Below are positions 18,766 to 30,066 of a stretch of 64,000 nucleotides of DNA, piece by piece. The number at the start of each line of letters is the position of its first letter. Position 1 is the first letter of the stretch. Below the pieces are notes generated by a model. That model ran no database searches and had not been told where the DNA came from. It saw nothing but the letters and a program-made list of their open reading frames with translations. Source of the DNA: Pseudomonas sp. P8_229 (lineage in GTDB: Bacteria > Pseudomonadota > Gammaproteobacteria > Pseudomonadales > Pseudomonadaceae); contig NZ_CP125378.1 of NCBI RefSeq assembly GCF_034008635.1, positions 2,098,001-2,162,000 on the forward strand. Reading direction: 5' to 3'. The position numbers were made by a program, and so were the translations under genes.

Positions 18766-18899
18766 TTGTGGCGAGGGGATTTATCCCCGATGGTTGGCGC
18801 AGCCGACCCAAAGCTGAAGTTACGGTGAATCTGCCATACCGAGAGCTCTGGTTTTGGGGCCGCTCCGCGGCCCATCGGGGATGAATCCCCTCGCCACAG
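18766..18899. repeat. REPIN, class C
   Basis: TGTGGCGAGGGGATTTATCC at the left and GGATGAATCCCCTCGCCACA at the right, with GGGGCCGCTCCGCGGCCC between. It lies between miaB and the phoH-like gene and may separate their transcripts. Confidence 0.9.
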
Positions 18900-19022
18900 A
18901 TAACTCCACCCGCCACAGAAAGGCGTTCCAAACTCGCATCCATATTTAAGAGCTTTCGCACCCAAGCCTCTGGCGTTATCCTTGATTTCATCTTAATTGC
19001 CCCAGGGCGGCTAAATACGACC

Positions 19023-20021
19023 TTGAACGCACCCATAGAACCACATCGTTTTATCCTCGAGCCTTTTGAGGCTCGCCGCTTCGCCAATCTGTGCGGGCAA
19101 TTCGACGAGCATTTGCGCTTGATCGAACAGCGCCTGACCATCGAGATCCGCAACCGCGGAAACCAGTTCGAACTGATCGGCGAACCCAAGCACACCACGT
19201 CTGCGGAAAACCTGCTGCGCCGCCTGTACCGGGAAACCAAAGGTACCGAGCTGTCGCCGGACCTGGTGCACCTGTTCCTCCAGGAATCGGCCGTGGTCGA
19301 GCTGGACAATCACGCCCCCGCCGAAGCTTCCGTCGCCCTGCGCACCAAGAAAGGCATGATTCGCCCACGCGGCTTGAATCAGCTGCGCTACGTGAAGGAA
19401 ATCCTCGGTAACGACATCAACTTCGGCATCGGTCCGGCCGGTACCGGCAAGACCTACCTGGCCGTGGCCTGCGCGGTCGATGCACTGGAGCGCGAGCAGA
19501 TCCGCCGCATCCTGCTGGTGCGTCCGGCGGTTGAAGCGGGTGAAAAACTCGGCTTCCTGCCCGGCGACTTGAGCCAGAAGATCGACCCGTACCTGCGCCC
19601 GCTGTACGACGCCCTCTACGAAATGCTCGGCTTCGAATACGTGGCCAAGCTGATCGAACGTCAGGTGATCGAAGTTGCGCCGCTGGCCTACATGCGCGGT
19701 CGTACGCTGAACAACAGCTTCATCATTCTCGACGAAAGCCAGAACACCACCGTCGAGCAAATGAAGATGTTCCTGACCCGCATCGGCTTCGGCTCCACCG
19801 CGGTCATCACCGGTGACATCACCCAGGTCGACCTGCCGCGCGGCACCAAGTCCGGCCTGCATCATGTGATCGAAGTGCTCAAGGACGTGCCGGGCATCAG
19901 CTTCACGCACTTCCAGCCCAAAGACGTCGTGCGCCACCCATTGGTGCAGCGGATCGTCGAAGCCTACGAGCGCTTCGAAAGCCGCGCCGATGCCCCCAAG
20001 GAAACCTCGCGCGATGCTTGA
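19023..20021 (+). CDS. ybeZ: PhoH-like ATPase (YbeZ)
   Basis: 332 residues from a TTG start (19023, reading [15 protein letters not shown]); no upstream ATG fits the family length. Walker A GPAGTGKT is at 137-144 and Walker B-like [12 protein letters not shown] further on. PhoH-family NTPases are linked to rRNA and 70S ribosome quality control with YbeY. The stop overlaps the ybeY start by 8 bases, so translation is probably coupled. Confidence 0.93.
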   Translation: MNAPIEPHRFILEPFEARRFANLCGQFDEHLRLIEQRLTIEIRNRGNQFELIGEPKHTTSAENLLRRLYRETKGTELSPDLVHLFLQESAVVELDNHAPAEASVALRTKKGMIRPRGLNQLRYVKEILGNDINFGIGPAGTGKTYLAVACAVDALEREQIRRILLVRPAVEAGEKLGFLPGDLSQKIDPYLRPLYDALYEMLGFEYVAKLIERQVIEVAPLAYMRGRTLNNSFIILDESQNTTVEQMKMFLTRIGFGSTAVITGDITQVDLPRGTKSGLHHVIEVLKDVPGISFTHFQPKDVVRHPLVQRIVEAYERFESRADAPKETSRDA

Positions 20022-20508
20022 GCTGGATCTGCAAATCGCTACCGAAGCGAAAGCCCCGAGCGAAGCCGAGTTCCGCCAATGGTGCGAACTGGCCCTGCGC
20101 CAGCGCACTGCTGACTCGGAAATGACCATTCGCCTGGTCGACGAGGCAGAAGGCCGCGAGCTCAACCACACCTGGCGCCACAAGGACTACGCGACCAACG
20201 TCCTGTCGTTTCCTGCCGAAGTACCCGACGAGTTTCTCGACATCCCACTGCTCGGCGATCTGGTGATCTGCGTGGCCGTGGTCGCGCGCGAAGCCGCCGA
20301 ACAAGGCAAGGAACTTAAAGCGCACTGGGCACATCTGGTCATTCACGGCTGCTTGCATCTGCTTGGTTACGACCATATAGATGACGACGAAGCCGAAGAA
20401 ATGGAAGCACTGGAACGCGAGTTGCTTGCCGAATTGGGCTATCCCGATCCGTACGCGGACGACGAAACCGAAACATCCCCTATCGTTACAACAAAGGATT
20501 CAGAGTAA
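20014..20508 (+). CDS. ybeY: Endoribonuclease YbeY (rRNA maturation factor)
   Basis: 164 residues from the ATG at 20014. Metal-dependent single-strand RNase involved in 16S rRNA 3' processing and ribosome quality control. The zinc-site motif [11 protein letters not shown] is intact. The ATNVLSFP block typical of UPF0054 is present. The order ybeZ-ybeY-corC-lnt is conserved in many gammaproteobacteria. The acidic C-terminal tail is longer than in E. coli but ordinary for pseudomonads. Confidence 0.95.
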   Translation: MLELDLQIATEAKAPSEAEFRQWCELALRQRTADSEMTIRLVDEAEGRELNHTWRHKDYATNVLSFPAEVPDEFLDIPLLGDLVICVAVVAREAAEQGKELKAHWAHLVIHGCLHLLGYDHIDDDEAEEMEALERELLAELGYPDPYADDETETSPIVTTKDSE

Positions 20509-20513
20509 TCGCT

Positions 20514-21353
20514 ATGAGCGAAGATCGATCGAGCAACGGGCAGAAGTCATGGCTGGGCAAACTGACCCAGGCTTTTGCCCACGAGCCGAAGAACCGTCAG
20601 GAGCTGCTTGAGCTGCTGCGTGATGCACATCAGAACAAACTGCTGGACAGCGAAGCGCTGGCCATCGTCGAAGGCGCCATCCAGGTGGCTGACCTGCAAG
20701 TACGCGACATCATGGTCCCGCGCTCGCAGATGATCAGCATCAAGGCGACCCAGACCCCTCGTGAATTCCTGCCCGCCGTGCTGGACTCGGCCCACTCGCG
20801 CTATCCGGTCATCGGCGAAAGCCATGACGACGTGATGGGCGTGCTGCTGGCCAAGGATCTGCTGCCGCTGATCCTCAAGGAGAACGGCGACAGTTTCAAC
20901 ATCAAGGATCTGCTGCGCCCGGCCACATTCGTGCCGGAGTCCAAGCGTCTGAACGTGTTGCTGCGTGAGTTCCGCGCCAACCACAACCACATGGCCATCG
21001 TCATCGACGAGTACGGCGGCGTGGCGGGTCTGGTGACGATCGAAGACGTGCTGGAACAGATCGTCGGCGACATCGAAGACGAGCACGACGTCGAAGAAGA
21101 CAGCTACATCAAGCCGCTGCCCAGCGGTGACTTCCTGATCAAGGCCCTGACGCCGATCGAGAACTTCAACGAGTTTTTCGACAGCGAATTCTCCGACGAC
21201 GAGTTCGACACGGTCGGCGGCCTGGTGATGAGCGCGTTCGGGCACTTGCCAAAACGCAACGAAACCACTGAAATCGGCGCCTATCGTTTCCGCATCCTGA
21301 ACGCCGACAGCCGTCGGATTCATTTGCTGCGACTGACGCCAATCGCTCGGTAA
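20514..21353 (+). CDS. corC: HlyC/CorC-family CBS-domain protein
   Basis: 279 residues. Two CBS domains (about 65-190), starting VADLQVRDIMVPRSQM and with FRANHNHMAIVIDEYGGVAG, bind adenine nucleotides. A CorC_HlyC transporter-associated domain follows, ending near residue 275. There are no membrane helices, so this is the soluble CorC/YbeX type. E. coli CorC is linked to CorA Mg/Co efflux and YbeX to ribosome metabolism; which role applies here is not shown by the sequence. Gaps to its neighbours are 5 and 15 bases. Confidence 0.92.
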   Translation: MSEDRSSNGQKSWLGKLTQAFAHEPKNRQELLELLRDAHQNKLLDSEALAIVEGAIQVADLQVRDIMVPRSQMISIKATQTPREFLPAVLDSAHSRYPVIGESHDDVMGVLLAKDLLPLILKENGDSFNIKDLLRPATFVPESKRLNVLLREFRANHNHMAIVIDEYGGVAGLVTIEDVLEQIVGDIEDEHDVEEDSYIKPLPSGDFLIKALTPIENFNEFFDSEFSDDEFDTVGGLVMSAFGHLPKRNETTEIGAYRFRILNADSRRIHLLRLTPIAR

Positions 21354-21368
21354 TCATTAAGGATAGAA

Positions 21369-22892
21369 ATGCGCTGGACAACCCGCCCCGGCTGGCCCGG
21401 TAACCTGCTGGCCGTGGCGGCCGGTGCAATCACCACCTTCGCCCTGGCCCCGTTCAACATCTGGCCGCTGGCCCTGCTGGCGGTCGGCCTGTTCTACGCC
21501 GGCCTGCGTGAGCTGAAACCGCGTCAGGCGCTGGGCCGTGGCTGGTGCTTCGGTTTCGGCCTGTTCGGCGCCGGTACCAGCTGGATCTACTACAGCATCC
21601 ACCATTTCGGTGGTGCCTCCGTGCTGCTGGCCGGGTTCCTGATGCTGCTGTTCACCGCAGCGATCGCTTTTTTCTTCGCGCTGCCCGCGTGGCTCTGGGC
21701 ACGCTGGTTACGCCGCAACGAAGCACCGCTGGCCGACGCGCTGGCGTTTGCCGCGCTGTGGGTCGGCCAGGAGGCATTTCGCGGCTGGTTCCTCACCGGT
21801 TTCCCGTGGCTCTATTCCGGATACAGCCAGCTCGACGGCCCATTGTCCGGGCTCGCGCCGGTCGGTGGCATGTGGCTGGTGTCCTTCGTATTGGCCCTGA
21901 CTGCGGCACTGATCTACAACGCACCGCGCCTGCTCAGCAGCGGTCGAAAAGGTTTTATCGCGGCTGGTTTGCTGTTGCTGGTCGGGCCGTGGGTTGCCGG
22001 CATTGCCCTCAAGGGTCACGCCTGGACCAGTCCGTCCGGCGCGCCGCTGACGGTTGCCGCGATTCAGGGCAACGTCGCACAAAGCATGAAATGGGACCCG
22101 GCCGAGCTCAACGCACAACTGGCGCTGTACCGCGACCTGAGCTTTCGCTCGAAGCGGGTGGACCTGCTGATCTGGCCGGAAACCGCTGTGCCGGTCCTCA
22201 AAGAGTCTGCCGAAGGCTATCTGAGCATGATGGGCACGTTCGCCGCCGAGCGTAAATCCGCGCTGATTACCGGCGTGCCGATCCGCGAAATGGTCCGCCA
22301 CGAAAAACGCTTCTTCAACGGCATTACCGTGGTCGGCGAAGGCGATGGCACCTACCTCAAGCAGAAACTGGTGCCGTTCGGCGAATACGTGCCTTTGCAG
22401 GAGCTGCTGCGTGGCTTGATTGCGTTCTTTGACTTGCCGATGTCCGACTTCGCTCGCGGTCCGGCCGACCAGCCGTTGCTGCAAGCCAAGGGTTATCAGA
22501 TTGCGCCGTTCATCTGCTACGAAGTGGTGTACCCGGAATTCGCCGCGGGCCTGTCGGCGCGCAGTGATCTGCTGCTGACGATCAGCAACGACACCTGGTT
22601 CGGCACCTCGATCGGCCCGCTGCAACACCTGCAGATGGCGCAGATGCGTGCACTTGAAGCGGGCCGCTGGATGATCCGCGCCACCAACAACGGCGTGACC
22701 GGGCTGATCAACCCGTTCGGGCAGATCACCGAGCAGATTCCGCAGTTCGAGCAGGGTATTTTGTACGGTGAGGTGGTGCCGATGCACAACCTGACGCCGT
22801 ACCTGCAATGGCGCTCATGGCCGCTGATCATTGTGTGTGTGCTGCTGTTTGGCTGGGCGCTGATGGCGAGCCGGATGTCGAAAACCCTTTAA
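21369..22892 (+). CDS. lnt: Apolipoprotein N-acyltransferase
   Basis: 507 residues. Inner-membrane enzyme that adds the third acyl chain to lipoproteins. Several hydrophobic helices fill about 12-220, followed by a periplasmic nitrilase domain with the catalytic triad E271 (LIWPETAVP), K333 (KQKLVPFGEYVP) and C383 (PFICYEVVYPE). A last helix lies near 485-502. It is the last gene of the run, with a palindromic REP at its end. Confidence 0.97.
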   Translation: MRWTTRPGWPGNLLAVAAGAITTFALAPFNIWPLALLAVGLFYAGLRELKPRQALGRGWCFGFGLFGAGTSWIYYSIHHFGGASVLLAGFLMLLFTAAIAFFFALPAWLWARWLRRNEAPLADALAFAALWVGQEAFRGWFLTGFPWLYSGYSQLDGPLSGLAPVGGMWLVSFVLALTAALIYNAPRLLSSGRKGFIAAGLLLLVGPWVAGIALKGHAWTSPSGAPLTVAAIQGNVAQSMKWDPAELNAQLALYRDLSFRSKRVDLLIWPETAVPVLKESAEGYLSMMGTFAAERKSALITGVPIREMVRHEKRFFNGITVVGEGDGTYLKQKLVPFGEYVPLQELLRGLIAFFDLPMSDFARGPADQPLLQAKGYQIAPFICYEVVYPEFAAGLSARSDLLLTISNDTWFGTSIGPLQHLQMAQMRALEAGRWMIRATNNGVTGLINPFGQITEQIPQFEQGILYGEVVPMHNLTPYLQWRSWPLIIVCVLLFGWALMASRMSKTL

Positions 22893-22906
22893 AGCCCCCC
22901 GACAAT

Positions 22907-22937
22907 GATCGTTCCCACGCTCCGCGTGGGAACGATC
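22907..22937. repeat. Single class D REP palindrome
   Basis: GATCGTTCCCACGC (22907-22920) and GCGTGGGAACGATC (22924-22937) form a perfect 14-base stem with a 3-base loop, between the convergent lnt and YdcF-type genes. It may also end transcription from both sides, though it has no T-run. Confidence 0.8.
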
Positions 22938-23703
22938 AATCACCGCGGTAGAACAACGAATACCCCACCTGCCCTACCGCCTCATTCAGCAACTGCCCAC
23001 TCTGCCAGATCGACTTGAACTCCGGCAGCCAGCCACCAAACGGTCGCGCATTATCGGTCCCCAGAAACCCTACGGGGGCCGGCACCACTTCAAACCCAGC
23101 CTGCTGAAAACACCACACGGCGCGCGGCATATGCCAGGCCTGCGTCACCACCACGACGCGCTTGATGCCTTGGGGCAACAGGATATCGGCGCTGAGTCTG
23201 GCGTTCTCCCAGGTGGTGCGGCTTTCACCTTCCTGCCAGCGCGTTGTCACGCCGAAATCATCGCGCAGCGAATCGGCCATCAGCTTCGCCTCGGTCGGCG
23301 GCGTGCCGTAATGCAAGCCACCGCTGGTCAGGATCGGCAATCCGGAGGCCTTGGCCAGCCGCGCGGCATAGCGCTGACGCTCCAGGCCCACACCGGTCGG
23401 CTGATCCTCGCCCCAGGCCAGATCGCCGCGCTCACGCCCTGAACCCAGGACCACGATGGCATCGGCCCTTTGTGCCAGCGCCGTCCACGCATCGCGGGGC
23501 AGCGGCGGCTCACGTTCAAGCGCTTTGGCGCCCCACTGCACGACCACCGGCAGGCTCATCAGCCAGAAACCACCCAGGCCAATGGCAAAACACAGGCCGG
23601 CCAGCCGCGGCCGGGAGCGGCGCAGCCACCAGGCGACCAGCAACAGCAGCAAAAGAATGCCGGGCGGCAATAGAAGTTGTTTGATGAAGTAACGAAAAGG
23701 CAT
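22936..23703 (-). CDS. YdcF/ElyC/SanA-family membrane protein (DUF218)
   Basis: 255 residues. Two N-terminal membrane helices (about 7-25 and 34-56), then a periplasmic DUF218 domain with DAIVVLGSGRERGD, LTSGGLHYGTPPTEAKLM, ESRTTWENARLSA and VVVVTQAWHMPRA, all standard for the ElyC/YdcF group. E. coli ElyC affects lipid-carrier and envelope homeostasis; the role here is inferred only loosely. A hairpin immediately before the start includes the GGAG ribosome site. Convergent with lnt. Confidence 0.9.
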   Translation of the reverse strand: MPFRYFIKQLLLPPGILLLLLLVAWWLRRSRPRLAGLCFAIGLGGFWLMSLPVVVQWGAKALEREPPLPRDAWTALAQRADAIVVLGSGRERGDLAWGEDQPTGVGLERQRYAARLAKASGLPILTSGGLHYGTPPTEAKLMADSLRDDFGVTTRWQEGESRTTWENARLSADILLPQGIKRVVVVTQAWHMPRAVWCFQQAGFEVVPAPVGFLGTDNARPFGGWLPEFKSIWQSGQLLNEAVGQVGYSLFYRGD

Positions 23704-23705
23704 CG

Positions 23706-23725
23706 GGGCATCTCCAGAGATGCCC
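23706..23725 (-). promoter_or_regulatory. Hairpin covering the ribosome site of the YdcF-type gene
   Basis: On the minus strand GGGCATCT pairs with AGATGCCC, with CTGG in the loop. The Shine-Dalgarno GGAG sits at the loop/stem junction, 2-3 bases before the ATG at 23703. If it folds in the mRNA it should lower translation. Confidence 0.45.
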
Positions 23726-23808
23726 GAAGCCTAAGAGTGTTAATAAAGCGTTACAACCGATAGGTAGGATCCCTGTGAAAAAGATCCGTTTTCTGACCTG
23801 CCATGCGC

Positions 23809-24132
23809 TTACTTGGCCTGTACAGAACGAACCTTGACGGGGTCTCTGCCGGGCGCCTTGTCCTTGAGCCAGATGACCTTGGCCGAATGTGCTGCATCGA
23901 GTTGCTTCACTGCCTGCGACAGGTATCCATGCGATTCACGTTCACTGCGATCCAGATAGGCCTTGACCAGTTTGAACTCGGCGGGGCTCAAGCCACGCAA
24001 TTCCAGTTCCAGGGGGCGCTCATCGCGCAGCCGGCCAGCGGTTTTGGCAGCGTCCAGAGCCATGCCCAGACGATCCATCAACCGTTCGTACAACTCGGGT
24101 TTCGTCACGTTTTTTTGCCGTTGCTCCACCAT
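23809..24132 (-). CDS. Conserved hypothetical protein
   Basis: 107 residues, with ribosome site GAGGTGAGGG just before the ATG at 24132. It is soluble and highly charged, predicted mostly helical, with QKNVTKPELYERLMDRLG and LSPAEFKLVKAYLDRSERES; no cysteines or membrane segments. It stands divergent from leuS, as does the PAO1 orthologue (recalled). I do not recognise the family. A terminator downstream is not obvious. Confidence 0.75.
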   Translation of the reverse strand: MVEQRQKNVTKPELYERLMDRLGMALDAAKTAGRLRDERPLELELRGLSPAEFKLVKAYLDRSERESHGYLSQAVKQLDAAHSAKVIWLKDKAPGRDPVKVRSVQAK

Positions 24133-24267
24133 CCCTCACCTCATTGAAGATAAGACTCACTCCCCAATTAGAGCTTAGCTTCGCTGCACAAACCGGCTGC
24201 ACGCCGCGACCAACGGCCCTCGCCACGTTTTTAACCCTCCAAACAGCTGTAATCAGGGTTTCCCTAG

Positions 24268-26994
<2,727 letters not shown>

Positions 26995-27002
26995 ATTGGA
27001 TT

Positions 27003-27026
27003 GAGCGCCAGGTCTGCCTGGCGCTC
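27003..27026 (+). terminator. Terminator-like hairpin between leuS and lptE
   Basis: GAGCGCCAGG (27003-27012) pairs perfectly with CCTGGCGCTC (27017-27026) around TCTG, 9 bases after the leuS stop. No T-run follows, so it may slow decay or partly attenuate rather than stop transcription. Confidence 0.45.
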
Positions 27027-27082
27027 TGTAAAACCTTTCGGGCCGCAGGGTCGGCCCACATGGTTTCAAGGGGAGCAACACA

Positions 27083-27688
27083 ATGATCAAACGCAATCTG
27101 CTGGTGATGGGCCTCGCCGTTCTGCTGAGCGCCTGCGGTTTCCAGCTGCGTGGCACTGGCACCACCGAACTGGCGATCAAGGAACTCGACCTGAGCGCCC
27201 GCAACGCCTACGGTCCGACCGTCACTCAGCTGCGTCAGGTACTGGAGTCCAGCGGCGTCAAGGTCTACAACGGTGCGCCGTTCAAGCTGTACCTGTCTGA
27301 CGAGCAGGAAAACCAGCGCATCCTCAGCTACGCCGGCGCTGGCCGTACTGGCGAGTACCAGGTCAGCACCGTGCTGAACTACGACATCGTTGGCGAACAC
27401 AATCTGAACCTGCTGAGCGACAAGCTTGAAGTGCAGAAGGTGTTCATCCACGACGGCAACAACCTTGTCGGCTCCGACCAGGAAGCTAACGACGCCCGCA
27501 ATGAAACCCGTCGCGAGCTGGTTCAACGCATGATTCTGCGCCTGCAACAGCTGACTCCGGGTCAACTGCAGCAATTGCAGCAAGCGGCCAACGACCGGGC
27601 CAGAGCAGAAGCCGACGCGCTGAAGGCGGCACAGAAGGCTGAAGCGGAAACCCCGCGTCAGTCGCCACTCGAACTGCCGCAGCAGTAA
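27083..27688 (+). CDS. lptE: LPS-assembly lipoprotein LptE
   Basis: 201 residues. Lipobox LLSAC (Cys17), then GFQLRGTG, the LptE signature. LptE plugs the LptD barrel that inserts lipopolysaccharide into the outer membrane. The C-terminal 60 residues are a long Gln/Ala-rich helix (LQQLTPGQLQQLQQ...). AAGGGGAG lies before the ATG. The leuS-lptE-holA order is the conserved one. Confidence 0.95.
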   Translation: MIKRNLLVMGLAVLLSACGFQLRGTGTTELAIKELDLSARNAYGPTVTQLRQVLESSGVKVYNGAPFKLYLSDEQENQRILSYAGAGRTGEYQVSTVLNYDIVGEHNLNLLSDKLEVQKVFIHDGNNLVGSDQEANDARNETRRELVQRMILRLQQLTPGQLQQLQQAANDRARAEADALKAAQKAEAETPRQSPLELPQQ

Positions 27689-27693
27689 GACGT

Positions 27694-27715
27694 ACGGGGC
27701 GCTCAGGCGCCCCGT
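27694..27715 (+). terminator. Hairpin between lptE and holA
   Basis: ACGGGGCGC (27694-27702) and GCGCCCCGT (27707-27715) form a perfect 9-base stem with loop TCAG. TTTCTT follows 6 bases later, directly before the holA ATG. It could act as a partial terminator or limit holA translation. Confidence 0.45.
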
Positions 27716-27727
27716 TCGCCCTTTCTT

Positions 27728-28765
27728 ATGAAGCTCGCTCCCGCTCAACTCGGCAAACACCTGCAAGGTGCGCTAGCGCCTGTCTATATCATCAGCGGCG
27801 ATGACCCGCTGTTATGCCAGGAAGCCGCCGACGCCATCCGCGGTGCTGTACGCCAGCAAGGCTTCGACGAACGCCAGGTGTTCGCCGCCGACGCCAATTT
27901 CGATTGGGGCACGTTGCTACAGGCCGGCGCCAGCATGTCGTTGTTCGCCGAAAAACGCCTGCTGGAACTGCGCTTGCCTTCAGGCAAACCCGGTGACAAA
28001 GGCGCTGCCGCGCTGATCGAATACTGCTCGCGCCCCGCCGAGGACACCGTGCTGCTGATCAGCCTGCCCAAGCTCGATGGCAGTGCGCAGAAGACCAAAT
28101 GGGGCAAGGCGCTGGTCGAAGGTCAGCAGACCCAGTTCATCCAGATCTGGCCGGTGGACGCCAATCAGTTGCCGAGCTGGATTCGTCAGCGTCTGTCACA
28201 GGCCGGATTATCGGCCAGTCAGGACGCGGTCGAATTGATTGCCGCACGCGTCGAAGGCAACCTGCTCGCCGCCGCGCAGGAAATCGAAAAGCTCAAGCTG
28301 ATGGCTGAAGGTGGACAGATCACCGTCGAAACCGTGCAGGCCGCCGTGGCCGACAGTGCCCGATTCGACGTGTTCGGACTGACCGATGCCGTACTCAACG
28401 GCGAACCGGCCCATGCACTGCGCATGCTCGAAGGGCTACGCGGTGAAGGCGTCGAGCCACCGGTGATTCTCTGGGCGCTGGCGCGGGAGTTGCGCCTGTT
28501 AGCCAATATCTCGTTGCAGTACAGCCAGGGCACGCCGCTGGACAAGTGCTTCAGCCAGGCGAAGCCACCGGTCTGGGACAAGCGCAAACCGCTGATGAGC
28601 AAAGCCCTGCAACGCTACTCGGCGCCACGCTGGGCGCAGTTGTTGCTCGAAGCCCAGCGCATCGATGCGCAGATCAAGGGACAGGCTGCCGGTTCCCCGT
28701 GGATGAGCCTGAGTCGGTTGGCGTTGTTGATGGCCGGTCAGCGCCTGACATTACCCGCTGAGTGA
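27728..28765 (+). CDS. holA: DNA polymerase III subunit delta
   Basis: 345 residues, the usual HolA length. Clamp-loader subunit that opens the beta clamp. The N-terminus YIISGDDPLLCQEAADAIR is typical, followed by the central AAA-like region (LLISLPKLDGSAQKTKWGKAL) and the all-helical C-terminal domain with LWALARELRLLANI. There is no recognisable ribosome site beyond a weak CTTTCTT, consistent with low expression. A long hairpin spans its stop codon. Confidence 0.96.
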   Translation: MKLAPAQLGKHLQGALAPVYIISGDDPLLCQEAADAIRGAVRQQGFDERQVFAADANFDWGTLLQAGASMSLFAEKRLLELRLPSGKPGDKGAAALIEYCSRPAEDTVLLISLPKLDGSAQKTKWGKALVEGQQTQFIQIWPVDANQLPSWIRQRLSQAGLSASQDAVELIAARVEGNLLAAAQEIEKLKLMAEGGQITVETVQAAVADSARFDVFGLTDAVLNGEPAHALRMLEGLRGEGVEPPVILWALARELRLLANISLQYSQGTPLDKCFSQAKPPVWDKRKPLMSKALQRYSAPRWAQLLLEAQRIDAQIKGQAAGSPWMSLSRLALLMAGQRLTLPAE

Positions 28766-28791
28766 TGTCAGGCGCTGAGAGGCGCATTTTT
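28738..28791 (+). terminator. Hairpin spanning the holA stop, with downstream T-run
   Basis: TCAGCGCCTGACAT (28738-28751) pairs perfectly over 14 bases with ATGTCAGGCGCTGA (28765-28778). The stop codon lies at the end of the loop. GCGCATTTTT follows, with T at 28787-28791. Probable end of the leuS-lptE-holA transcript. Confidence 0.6.
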
Positions 28792-28802
28792 GCCGCAGCA
28801 GT

Positions 28803-29723
28803 TCACTGCTTCACCTGATCAGCAAGGGCAAAGCTGAAGGAAGCAGCCTGCCCTGCACCTATCGTAAGTTTGACGATCGGTACGATTTTCCCCGCAGCCT
28901 TATCAAAGTATGAACTCTGGTTTTTCTTCGCCTGTGCCAAGCCATTGGCATTTGTATAAAAGAACGCTTCGATAGGCATATTCACGGCCGGCTGCCTGGC
29001 CCATACAGTCGCGACCAGTTCGTTCTCATCGTTCACTCCATTCTTTGGTATACGGGGCATAGCCGCTAGCGCTTCTCGAAACAACGCAGCAGTCTGGTAG
29101 GGCGATGAGTCACGGACATCGAAGCTGCACTGTTTCTGCTCTCTCACAGGCGTGTTTGCAATGTAATGAGCGACAAACTGATTGGCCGTCGTAATGCCCT
29201 GCTGAGAACAAGACCGGCTGATGGGTCCATGAAGACTGTGTTGCCCGCATCCTTTGTCTGCTCGCCACTCCGTGGCACCGTCGATTGGAAAGAAGCACGT
29301 GTATTGAAGCTTTATCTGGCCTGGGAGCGCATCAGAGACAGGACGGACGATGTAGCCATTATTCGAGTGACTATAAAGTGCGGGGAACCTTGCATCCGTG
29401 CGCATGTACGAAAACGCGACAAACCCTTTGCTGACACTGCTCGGACTGGGATCCCAGACGTTAAACCCATCACCGTAGGTGGTTCCCCGGATTATGATGC
29501 CCGAACATAAAAATGAAGGTGCCGTCTCACTGTTAAAGCAGTTACGCGATGTTTGTGCATAACGGGTATTCAGCGCTGCAGCCACGGCTGCACCATTATT
29601 GGCAGCCACCGACAACGTACTGAGTGGCTCATCATTTGCCGGGAGCGGAGTTGCTACCTCTTCGTGCCGAGAAGTACAGGCAAACAACAAAGAAAGTGCT
29701 AAGGCCAGAATCATTTTTTTCAT
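28803..29723 (-). CDS. Halovibrin-like (HvnA/HvnC-type) predicted lipoprotein
   Basis: 306 residues from the ATG at 29723, supported by GGAGAACATC before it. The signal peptide ends in lipobox LLFAC (about Cys16). The mature protein has ANNGAAVAAALNTRYAQTSR, NCFNSETAPSFLCSGIIIRG, WDPSPSSVSKGFVAFSYMR, CFFPIDGATEWRADKGCG and CSFDVRDSSPYQTAALFREA. I recall this set from pseudomonad proteins annotated as halovibrin, a Vibrio fischeri secreted enzyme reported as ADP-ribosyltransferase/NAD-glycohydrolase. No biochemical activity can be read from the sequence, and that naming may be wrong. The gene has visibly lower GC than its neighbours and interrupts otherwise conserved gene order, suggesting later acquisition. 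Confidence 0.75.
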   Translation of the reverse strand: MKKMILALALSLLFACTSRHEEVATPLPANDEPLSTLSVAANNGAAVAAALNTRYAQTSRNCFNSETAPSFLCSGIIIRGTTYGDGFNVWDPSPSSVSKGFVAFSYMRTDARFPALYSHSNNGYIVRPVSDALPGQIKLQYTCFFPIDGATEWRADKGCGQHSLHGPISRSCSQQGITTANQFVAHYIANTPVREQKQCSFDVRDSSPYQTAALFREALAAMPRIPKNGVNDENELVATVWARQPAVNMPIEAFFYTNANGLAQAKKNQSSYFDKAAGKIVPIVKLTIGAGQAASFSFALADQVKQ

Positions 29724-29754
29724 GATGTTCTCCAGTATTGCTTCGTAATAAAAC

Positions 29755-29771
29755 AATCAACTGCGTTGATT
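29755..29771. promoter_or_regulatory. Palindrome upstream of the halovibrin-like gene
   Basis: AATCAAC (29755-29761), TGC, GTTGATT (29765-29771) is a perfect 7-base inverted repeat 32-48 bases upstream of the minus-strand start. The size and position fit an operator. No cognate regulator is adjacent. Confidence 0.45.
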
Positions 29772-29859
29772 TCTCTACACAACTGCCTGTCGCGATACCT
29801 GGAAACTGCCCTCATGCCAGCCACGCATTCATATCCAAATTCAAGTGTTGCCACGCGGA

Positions 29860-29887
29860 TTGCAGTGAGAAAGAAGAGGCGTATACT
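29860..29887 (+). promoter_or_regulatory. Candidate sigma-70 promoter for arfA
   Basis: TTGCAG (29860-29865) and TATACT (29882-29887), spacer 16, 26 bases before the arfA ATG. Confidence 0.5.
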
Positions 29888-29913
29888 CGCTCGCTTCTCA
29901 CAGGAGAGCCGCT

Positions 29914-30066
29914 ATGGCTAAAAAACGATCCAACAAAGCCAAATCCATCATCGCCCAACCCCTGTTCCGCAGCCGCCAGGAACGACCAACCAAGGGCAAA
30001 GGCAGCTACCGCCGCGAAGCCTTCCAGTCTAATAGCTGGGAGGCTTCTTGCTTTCTGGCTGCCTGA
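29914..30066 (+). CDS. arfA: Alternative ribosome-rescue factor A
   Basis: A 50-codon gene with ribosome site CAGGAG. The protein begins MAKKRSNKAKSIIAQPLFRS and contains RQERPTKGKGSYRREAF and SNSWEAS, aligning with the E. coli ArfA core (DPLFRQRV, KGKGSYMRK, NWEAS). ArfA recruits RF2 to ribosomes stalled without a stop codon, backing up tmRNA. Unlike E. coli ArfA, whose 72-codon frame adds a hydrophobic degradation tail, this frame ends only five residues after WEAS (CFLAA). A possible hairpin covers the last codons, and a T-run starts at 30084. Confidence 0.9.
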   Translation: MAKKRSNKAKSIIAQPLFRSRQERPTKGKGSYRREAFQSNSWEASCFLAA

